From Dioscorea cayenensis subsp. rotundata (lineage: Eukaryota; Streptophyta; Magnoliopsida; Dioscoreales; Dioscoreaceae), in NCBI RefSeq assembly GCF_009730915.1, contig NC_052488.1:20764305-20828304 (forward strand): 64,000 bases of DNA, in the 5' to 3' direction. The translations under genes were made by a program, and so were the position numbers. The notes below the pieces were generated by a model. The model did no database searches, was not told where the DNA came from, and worked only from the letters and a program-made list of their open reading frames with translations. Position 1 is the stretch's first letter. Each line of letters starts with the position of its first letter. This document shows positions 25,511 to 34,274 of this stretch, piece by piece.

Positions 25511-26217
25511 CGCCTGGAACCACGACGAGATCCCGGAAGATGCTGAGAGCTTGGAGGGAAGAAGGGGTTAGGGTTCTGGCGTGAAAGGAGGGAAATTACG
25601 GTAGTGAATGATCTGGTGAAGTATCTGCTATTAAGCCTGAACAGGATTTGTAATTATAGGGAAGCATACGTGGCATCCTCTGATTGCTCAGTAATCTGTT
25701 ATTGGATTTTTTTAATTTTTTTTTAAATAAAAATTTTGAGCCCAAGAGCGTATATTTGTACGTATGCTTTTTTTTGTCTTTCTCGCCTTCTTGACATCAA
25801 GTTATACCGGATTATTTAACCAATATAAATTACCAATTGAGATGATACCTCAAACTAGATTAAAACATCTCCACTCGGTACATTAAAAACAAACAAATCT
25901 ATGCTTTGAAAAACTAGTAACATAACAGAAGCTCCCAAATTTGCTCATAGTTGATGCTCACCAACAAATTTTGTACTCATGCATATGCAAAAAAGCTTAT
26001 AAACACACTGCTGCAATAGATGATGGTAATACTAATAATTTTTATGCCATATGCTAGCAATGGTTACTTAAGAAAATTTAAATAAAAAAAACTTACAAAA
26101 AAAGTGCGCAATAGTAGACACGATAGAGAAAATAGTCAATGCTTTCTTTTTTTTCATTTTTTATCTGGGAATTAATTGGTAATGAACTTACTTCAATCGT
26201 TGACTCTATCTGATATT
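25511..26217. other. HUB2 5' flank and AT-rich spacer
   Basis: The bases just above 25510 are the HUB2 leader and promoter. The rest is AT-rich and holds no gene I can support. Confidence 0.5.
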
Positions 26218-26400
26218 TTTCTAAAGAGCGAGTTATATAACAAAGTATCGAGCCTATGGATCTATTCTCATTTTTGTGTAAAAATGGAATCCTTGGATCT
26301 ATAAAGAATAGAAAAATAGAATAAAACTCCTTTTGGATTCGTATGAAAAAAAATAAGAAAAGAAAATAGTATTTCCAGATATTTCAATTGGGCAAATTCG
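26120..26400 (-). pseudogene. Possible organelle-derived coding fragment (unplaced)
   Basis: On the minus strand a stretch of over 60 codons is open and reads like an AT-rich organellar protein, with cores such as ENRSIGSILCYITRSLEKYQ. It lies 1.4 kb from a certain plastid ycf2 fragment. I could not place it in a named plastid or mitochondrial gene, so the call is tentative. There is no start codon or gene context around it. Confidence 0.3.
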
Positions 26401-26490
26401 AACCAATTTCATCTTCATTTTTTCCTTTTTCTTTTGATGTTCGTGAACAAAAAGATCAAGTAAAGCTCACAAATAGACATCCGGGGGGAG

Positions 26491-26561
26491 ATCTCATAAA
26501 CACACAACGCTTCATGAACATATGTTCATGAACAAAGTTCACCGAATGGTGTTTATGAGAT
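26491..26561. repeat. Inverted repeat with a perfect 22-bp palindrome inside
   Basis: Arms ATCTCATAAACAC (26491-26503) and GTGTTTATGAGAT (26549-26561) are perfect inverted copies. Between them a 22-bp palindrome (26511-26532) is centred on CATATG. The flanks hold further degenerate TGTTCRTGAACAAA motifs (near 26440 and 26672), as in a decayed small inverted-repeat element. Confidence 0.75.
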
Positions 26562-27054
26562 TAGTGCTAACTGGCATGCGATTGTCGACAAAATACGCAA
26601 ATAGGCATTTGAGGAAAAAAAAACTCCCAAATAAATGCTAGTAGACATGCGCTTGCGAAAAAGATCACAAGCATATGCTCCTGAACAAAGCTTGTATGGG
26701 CGCTCTACAACAAAAACTCACAAGGATAAGCACACATAGGTGAGCATGATGACGTTATTTGGAAGGCCTACGAATCCAACAAAATATACAAAGTTCGATG
26801 ATTTTTTTTTTTTAGATGAAACAGTTAACAAGATGGATAGGTAGACCACACACATCATCCCATAATTTGGCAAATCTCCAATAACCACTGATGAAGGAGA
26901 TCCAAACCTCTGTGGAAGAGGGACAAAACGGGATTTCACTAATTATACTGACGCATGCAATCAGCTACGATATTGTCTTCCTTTTTGAAATAATGTCATG
27001 TTTCATAGCCACAGAGTAGTTGTTAAGGCATTTAATGTTGTGAATCAAATTAGC

Positions 27055-27250
27055 GTGCCTCTTGCCAACGACCTGCGGCCTATTTCGTAGACACGGGCCG
27101 ATGAAGACTTTTCACCGAGTGCTGAGACTCGATTTCTACCGAGAAGCACATTTCTGGGAGTCGTGAATAGTGGTTGCAGATGCAGTGGTTCCAGCGCTCA
27201 CGTGAGCGCAACCACATCCCCATTTATTCCACCAGGGCCATGACGTCTCC
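27055..27250 (+). mobile_element. Diverged SINE copy
   Basis: The block AGCACATTTCTGGGAGT followed by a GTGAATAGTGGTTG stretch closely matches the body of the better preserved SINE at 32957-33135. Order and spacing are the same, ending in a similar 'cacat/cac..ttcccact..' tail. An upstream GACTCGATTTCT may be the box B relic. It is too diverged to give clear target duplications. Confidence 0.55.
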
Positions 27251-27807
27251 TCGGCCTTTTAGCTGGATTCACCCCGCTCCTCTTTCCCCAAAAAAATCAG
27301 CCTGCCTCCAACTAACTTACTTGATCGTCAGCGCAAAGAATTATATTCACAATCGACTCTCGTGGTTCCGAAATAGTTTCTCAAGATTTTAACCTTTTAG
27401 CGTGACAACTTTCCAGGATCATTAGTAAAGCACCTCTACCGAACACAAGAGTACCTGCAATGATATACTTGTGAAATTAGTGACAACTACAAAGCCACTT
27501 CCAGTGAGCTGAGAATTTCCCGCCCAAAATGCAATGTTGAATATAGATACACACTATAAGGAATGGGAAAACGAGGATACTCCACTCCCAGAAATATGAG
27601 GACTCCTTGAATATTATGATCCTAGCTTTAACTCTTTGTTGAAAATTTAGTTGAAAATTAGGTTCTTGATTGTAATGTACAATGTTACAATTAACAGAAA
27701 TCTTAATTTATTTTAAACTACACTTAACATTCTCTGGAAAACTTTTCTTTTTTTTTTGCAAAAGTGGATAAACCACATAATTTATTTTACACTTCACTTG
27801 ATTATGC

Positions 27808-28101
27808 CAATTCTTTTTAATGAATAGATCCTATGTCAACTTCAAATATGGAATTCAAAAGAATCAAACACAAAATGATACTCTTAATGCATATATCGAG
27901 AAATAAGAGAATCAAACCATTATTCTCTTTTAGATTTGATAAATGTGGAAATGTATCAAATCAATTCTTTTTAATAAGTAGATATCATCGCAAATTCAAA
28001 TATGGAATTCAGAGAAATCAAATAGGAAATGAAACTTTGAATCATATAACTAGCGTGAGATATATAATCAACCAACATTTATCGAGTTTGAAAAAGAGTT
28101 G
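27808..28101 (+). pseudogene. Nuclear plastid-DNA insert: two tandem pieces of ycf2
   Basis: Translation of 27935-28101 gives [19 protein letters not shown] and then [13 protein letters not shown] and [11 protein letters not shown]. This is the middle of the plastid Ycf2 protein with scattered changes and a TGA-closed end. A second, more altered copy of the first half starts 154 bases earlier (27808), reading [20 protein letters not shown]. Ycf2 is a large plastid import-motor protein of over 2,000 residues, so these are non-functional fragments. The divergence suggests an old transfer followed by local duplication. Confidence 0.85.
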
Positions 28102-30006
28102 ACTCTGACTTATAAAGCATAGTCAAGTTGACAAGCGAGCTAACTACCATAACATACTGAGCCGCCTAACCGAGCTAACTGACATGGCCAAGCAAACAGG
28201 CATAGCCAACAAAGACCATGTCTACCTCAATAACAATTTATCTTTTGATCCAAAAGATTGAGAAAGAAATGAAGAGACCTTAAAGAAAGGAAAAGTGGGC
28301 AAGTTTCTTAACTAATTCTAGAACAAACAAGCAAGAAATCAAAATGAATGAAACATTGCTTCTTCCTATTGTTACTGGGAGAGATAAATTGTTAGGAGCT
28401 ATTGGGCTCATGGATTCTTGCTTGGCAGGTGCTAGGTGGGTTTCCCTAGTTGTGGGGGGTTTTTCCATTTAAATTTGGTGTGTTATTTGTTTTTACATCT
28501 GTTGTGTTCCATGTTCTTGTTTTTTCATCTTAAACCTTGCCAAGCCTATTTACAACTTGCCATTAAATTGACAAATGAATAAAATAGAGATTGTGTATGA
28601 AATTCAGAAACTTAAATACATAGGGGACATCTACTAAATTCTGATCTCTTAGTCAACACAAAGAAGCATATTTCATTTTCACTAAGAATCTAGAACTACC
28701 ATACATCAAGCTACTGGAATATGTTTAGCAAGAAAAAAGAAGGAAAAAAAAAACAAAAATTTCAATGTAATCAACAACCAAATCATGCTGAAGTCCACAT
28801 ACTAATGATGCAATATGCCTTTGACAAAACAACATACCTATGTAAAATTGGTCTGTGATCATGTGTTTGTCAATAATTCCCATAAAGGAAAGGGGTTAAA
28901 CAAATTTAAAACGAAAACTACAAGTCAACGATGAAAACAAGTAAATCAATGCACTTAAACAGGCACATCAATGATAAGTAATTTCACACAAAGGAAACTC
29001 ACAAAGCATATACACTCTCACAAAACATATAAACTCATTAAAAAATGCATATACCTTGAAGTATTCAAAGTCTGAAACATAATAAAAAGCACTAAAAAAA
29101 GAAAATGCAACATTTTAGTAAAATTAATTTAAACAGCTCAAAGTATCTTGCATATTTTTCTGCTAGCTCAACTAAATGATAATGGCAAACAGGATAAAGT
29201 GCCGTAAAAATCTATATCTAAGCATTTTATTAATGCAAGACTAGTTGAAAAACAAACAACTAATGTTCAGTAAGAAGATATTTAAAAAATATTTATTACA
29301 AAAACTGATCATTCATAACAAAAGAATCACAAATTACTCAAACAATAATCACGTCTAAAGGTCGCCTCATAATTTTGATTCAGTAAAGAAATTATTTAGC
29401 TGAAGTTGTGTTAAATAATCAATAAAAACATAAATGAGGAGAAACAAGGATATATTTCTACTTCAGTACTAATGTTCAATAAGATAAAAGATGTATGTAA
29501 GAAATGGACCAAGATACAACAATCATACAAGTATGTAAAATTCCAAAATTTATAATGCGGTACATGGGAAAGTCTACCTAAGTTTATGCATGCATATAAA
29601 ATAATAAGCAGTTGCTTGAGATTAAATGGACCAGCTTTGATAATTAAAAAAAAAAAAAAGCTAGTAATCAACAAGCACATGCAAGCATCAATTACGCGGG
29701 ATACTGCAAAGTTAAAAAACAACCATAACTTCCAGCATTAAAAACATAAAGCAAACATTACCCATATAAAAGGATGAGGAAAAGGAATTCAAAGAGCATA
29801 TGGACACATTTTATCAGAAAAAGAAAAATGCATATACCTTGAAAGTTTTCGATTAATAATGCAATAACAACTAGTGATTAAAAAACTTCTCCAAACTAAA
29901 ATAGACATCATAAGATTATTAAAAAAGAGAATTTGAAATGAGACGAAGAGTTTGGCTCTATTGAAAATTTTGGTAAAAATAATTTAACTAACACAGAATA
30001 TCTTAC
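28102..30006. other. Repeat-rich intergenic sequence
   Basis: AT-rich DNA without a gene. From about 28.8 kb on, degenerate repeated blocks occur: one that starts AAAATGCATATACCTTGAA is at about 29040 and again at about 29826. I see no clear element ends. Confidence 0.45.
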
Positions 30007-30203
30007 ATATATTTCTACAAGGGCCAACAACTTTTTAGGTTATTGGCACTGGATCCCTAACTGTCCTGCCAAAGAGGCGGATTCAATCATCAGCTCACCT
30101 AATGTGAGGGCACAGTTGTGTGAGGTATTAACTCAATGCCTACACATCCCCTGACACGTGACTTGTGTATATTTCGTCAAAAAAATATATATATTTCTAC
30201 AAG
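30007..30203 (+). mobile_element. tRNA-derived SINE with perfect target-site duplication
   Basis: The 15-bp direct repeat ATATATTTCTACAAG flanks the element at 30007-30021 and 30189-30203. The body (30022-30188, about 167 bp) has a tRNA-like head: a box A-like TAGGTTATTGGCACTGG, then a box B-like GGATTCAATC about 40 bases on. It ends in an A-run. The size, head and target duplication fit a plant SINE moved by a LINE reverse transcriptase. The perfect duplication suggests a fairly recent insertion, inside an older degenerate repeat. Confidence 0.8.
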
Positions 30204-31440
30204 CTGAACTAAACATTAATAAAAAAAATAGCAGAAAAGAAAAAGGCAAAAGAAAGAGTTATATAAGCATATTGTGGTATGAGCTTTGATAAATTGAAGG
30301 CATCTCAGATCTCATACAAACCTGATCCATATAGCATTTATTACATAAACTGATCTTCCAATAACGTAAGAGGCCAGTAAATTCTACTATTACAATACAA
30401 ATAAACAAATCATACAAACATGACCCATATAACATTTATTATAAAAATTGATCTTCCAATAACATAAGTGTCAGAAGCTGCAGTAAATGCTACCATTGCA
30501 ATAAAAATAAGTAAATCATAACTAAGAAGGCTAGATCTTGATTTTAATTTGATTAAGAAATAATTCCTGTTATATGAATTTTCAGTAAAAACATAAATTA
30601 TCTGAAAATAAGAATCATATTTTTCAAATATAAGTCCTGTGCAGAACACATATATAAATCATCAAACTTGTTAGATAAAGTTAGGATATCAGTATAAACA
30701 GAAAATAAATAAATAAATATACTTGACCAATTATATTATCTAACAAACTTCTTAGATTGAGTTATATAAATTTTCTAATGAGGCACTGTAACAGCTGAGC
30801 AATGAGAGAAGAGTTTTTAGGAACCACAATTTAAGTTGCATGCCTAGCCTGTCATTTTAACAAGTGGAGTTTTTACATGTGGTGATTCTGCCAATATTCA
30901 TCACAGGCACCTATGTTTCAGTGAAGAACAACACTAACAGAGGATTCAATTTCTTCCACAGAAACATCAACTCTTGATTATATATCAAGCATCAAACATA
31001 TTGAATTAAACCAATAACAAAGAGAAGGATAACAATTTCAAGTGATATAACTTAAGTCAAATAACTTTCATATGAATTCACAAGTGGATATCTATCTACT
31101 TGTCTTAGAACACATCAAAATGAATCGAAGGAAAGAAGTATGGCTGAGACATATGAGAGAGATGTAAAAGGATACACTGTACAAGTTGAGTATATATAAA
31201 AACTACCAAAATTTCTAACACAGCAGCATACAGATGCATATTAATGTTCATGTGTGCATATAAAACACTAAGAAGTTTTCTTGATTTAAATGGAAATATC
31301 ATCATATTTAAAATAACTAATGCCATGCACTTTCTTATGGAATTTCTCATACATGTGAGCATTCAGACACGCCAAATTACAAGATGAGGAACATTTATAC
31401 AACTATATATTTTTTAATTCTTATTGCTAAGCCTACATTT
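30204..31440. repeat. Degenerate repeat blocks
   Basis: Two roughly 95-base blocks beginning TACAAAC.TGA.CCATATA sit in tandem at about 30316 and 30412. Blocks similar to 29.5-29.6 kb (with GCATATAAAA..AAG.AGTT) recur near 31250. No protein-coding potential is seen. Confidence 0.45.
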
Positions 31441-31444
31441 ATAC

Positions 31445-32075
31445 AACTACCGACGGCAACTTGTGTGATGTGTCATTCTGAGATTGAGTCAGTCAATCAT
31501 TTTTTCCTTCATTGCTCCCTTGCTCGGGAGGTGTGGGTGTATTTTACTAGGCTTCTCAACTTACCTGAGCCGCCGAGTTCTATGAGCCACATTTGGGGCT
31601 CTTGGGAGAAGGACAGTGAGGCCGGCCTCTAGGACGTGTGTGGATTTAGTGGTCAATGCGTTAGTTTGGAATCTCTGGCTTGCTAGAAATGATAGAATTT
31701 TTAATGCTAAAGTTGTTCCAACACATTGCATTGTCATGAATATTGATCGCATGCTTCTTTCGTGGTTCGATGCTCTTGTAGATAGTGCCAAGGGGAAGCT
31801 CAAAGACTCCATGACCACTGTTCGACGTAGCCTCGAGTTTCTTAGTCCGAGGGGCCAGTTGGTCAAGGGGATCCTACCGCCGTGGAGGCAACCGACCCTC
31901 CGCGAGCTAGTCAGTTTTTTATTTTGTGTGGCCCTGAGGTGGCCCGTTTTTCTTTTGGTGGTCTATTTTTATTTAGTGATCTGTTTCTGTGTAACTCTAG
32001 TATCACATGGTGTGTGAGGCTGGTTCTTCTATGTTTTGTTTGCTTTTTCCATGTTTTAATTGAAGTGGTTTATTT
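31445..32075 (+). mobile_element. 5'-truncated LINE fragment (zinc-binding C-terminus)
   Basis: The translation matches the C-terminus of the full-length LINE ORF2 at 36861-40439: LPTATCVMCHSEIESVNHFF, HCSLAREVW, then in a second frame NALVWNLWLARNDRIFNAK and VRRSLEFLSPRG. At least one frameshift, near 31616-31630, breaks it. The end TTGAAGTGGTTTATTTAC matches the 3' end of the full LINE (AAGTGGTTTATCCAC). It is a dead copy made by incomplete reverse transcription. Confidence 0.85.
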
Positions 32076-32946
32076 ACTTTTTTTCCAACATGAAGATAGA
32101 ATTTTAACTAATAATACCGGCTCATGAATCAAGCTAGGGTAGGTTTCAAAAAGCAACTATTGTTCAATTTCTCATACACAATTTAAGACTGCAATCTATT
32201 TAATCTGCATGAATATGTTCAACAGGCAATGAGAAGGAAATGCAATTTTCTTTTGGGTGTAAATTAACAACAACCTAACCACCTCACAAGAAATCAAGAA
32301 CACAAAACTATAATAAAATAAAATAAATTTTCACTAACAGGAAAAAAAATTACCTTTAATGAAACAACATGGATGAACTGAGTCGATGAACAGATACTGC
32401 ACAACTGGGATATTTAGTCACAATCTATTTCAATATTGCCATCATTTGAATACCCTACATTGCTAAATTACTCCTAGCTTTGCTGTAGCCACTTGTAACA
32501 TCATCCATGCAGAAAAGAAAAAAACAAAAGGAAATGAATCAAAAAACCTTTCAAACATAAAAAGAACCTACAAATCAGCCATAAAAACAACAAGATGATC
32601 TGTGACTTTAACGGCAATATAACACAGCAACACAATAGATCTCTTTGTGGAAAGATTACCTCCTTGATGTCAGCTGCGAGGTCGGAGCTCGCCTTCTCAT
32701 CAATTATCAATATGGAATCCTAAATCCAAACCCTATGAAGAGGAGGAGGAGGAGGGAAGGAGGAATGGCAATATTTATTTATTTTTTAATAACTGCTTTA
32801 TTAAATAAAAATGAACGACGACAAACCAAATTAAAAAAACGAGTACAGAAAAACGAAGAAGGAAGCATAAATAACCAAACTAGAGGTTAAAGTAATCACC
32901 AGGAGTGAGGCTCACCTCAACACAAACAAAAACAGAGAAACACATA
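32076..32946. other. Intergenic, with an orphan splice-like exon
   Basis: Mostly AT-rich. On the minus strand near 32660-32745 a GC-richer block preceded by a CCTCC repeat ends in an AAG-GAG|GTAATC splice donor, and a possible second exon is at 32355-32400. I cannot build a protein from them. Confidence 0.35.
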
Positions 32947-33145
32947 TTAACGACCAAGTAGTCTATTGGTAGCCAGGTCCCTAATAGAATTCTTCACAAG
33001 TTGTGAGAGTTCGAATTTTGATGAGAGCACATTTCTGGGAGTGTGAGTAGTGGTTGTGTGCGGGTGTTCTCAGCGCCCATGTGTACGCGGGTCTCGTTCC
33101 CACTTGCTCTATAAAGGCTTGTGCACTGCCTTTTTTTAACGACTA
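32947..33145 (+). mobile_element. tRNA-derived SINE
   Basis: The head has a box A-like AGTCTATTGGTAGCC and a good box B, GAGTTCGAATTTTG, about 35 bases later. The body ends in a T-run. Flanks TTAACGACCA (32947-32956) and TTAACGACTA (33136-33145) differ at one base, a likely target duplication. The body is shared with the diverged copy at 27055-27250, so the two define one family. Confidence 0.75.
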
Positions 33146-33229
33146 GGCCGCTCATCTTTGGGGGACACGGAAAGAAAAACAAACTAAGGAGGCAAAGTCC
33201 ACCACCGAATATCCAAGGCCTCCTCAAAC

Positions 33230-34008
33230 CGAGATCGAGAGTGGATCACTCCTAAGACGAATGAGTTTACCTTTTGGAATGTCCGATTTAGCACTCAAGA
33301 AATTCAAAGAGTGCTTGAGGTTCCCAATGGATACTGCTGGAATGCTTGGTTCTTTGCAGCGTCCTATCAGGAATGGCATTTGAAATAAAACTTAGAACTA
33401 ATAAACATTGGTTAGGAATCTTGAATCTGTCAAGTCTGGAGTTGGCTTTTCCATCTCCAACTTCAATTCAAGCTTCGTTCTGCTCGGGTTAGTGGTCCAA
33501 TTATCGCCGACTCAGTATTGAAGCTCGAATCCTGCGCCTCCTTTTTGCGTTGCAGAGTATTCTGAGTCAGAGAATTTTATGCAAGCAGATTTTCCTAGCT
33601 AACAACGATCTATTATCTGCCATCAACCGAGATTCCCGACTGTCGATTGGCGTCTTGTGACATTGATAGAGAATATTCGCTTTCATCCGAAGAGCTCATG
33701 TTTCCTCGATTCACATCATTCCTCTTCGTTGGATGAAGTTTGCTGTTGATTTGGCCATCTTTAGTTCCAGTAAGCATGCTCTGATCTTGTATCATCAAGG
33801 AAGAGATCTTCCACATTGGCTTATGAAGCATTTTGTTTAATGCCTTCTTTACTTTTGATGTCTGTTTTCCCTCCTTTTCTCAGGTTTTCTGCGTCTTTGT
33901 AATCTCTAGATAGTTGTTAGTTTCTTGGTTTTTGAATAAATAGCTTTCAGAGCTCTTTTCCCAAAAAAAAAAATAATAAAAAATAATAAATAAATAAACA
34001 TTGGTTAG
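33230..34008 (+). mobile_element. 3' fragment of a second LINE type, with RNase H domain
   Basis: Broken frames read like the RNase H end of plant LINE ORF2: ALQSIL, then NNDLLSAINRDSRLS, then HIPLRWMKFAVDLAIF and ILYHQGRDLPHWLMKHF before a stop. An A-rich tail with TAA units closes it at about 33970-34008. Several stops and frameshifts make it inactive. The full LINE downstream has no RNase H domain, so this belongs to another lineage. Confidence 0.65.
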
Positions 34009-34274
34009 AGTGGCCCATATTATATTCACAATCATTGGTTAACAGTTGATATTTAAAACGAACTTACAAGATAAGCCTCTTGCGGAGCCTCTGGGTCGCT
34101 CCTGGCGGAGGTGGCGGTGGCGGTGTAGGCGGGAGGAATCAGGTGACTTCCAGGCAGCTTGCTGACGACTTTAGTGAAGGAGATCAAACACATATAAAGA
34201 AGAACTTCACCTACGCGCAAGCTGCAAGCTCTTCATCGTCGGGAGATGCAAAACAGGTGAAGAAGGGAGCCAGT

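Noticed and set aside
31391-31447. Repeated ACATTTATACAACTA as target duplication of the LINE fragment
   Set aside because: Both copies are on the same side of the fragment, only 44 bases apart, so they do not flank it; probably a local micro-duplication.
32957-33060. Candidate tRNA gene from the box B-like GAGTTCGAATTTTG
   Set aside because: No cloverleaf can be drawn, and the flanks and tail are those of a SINE.
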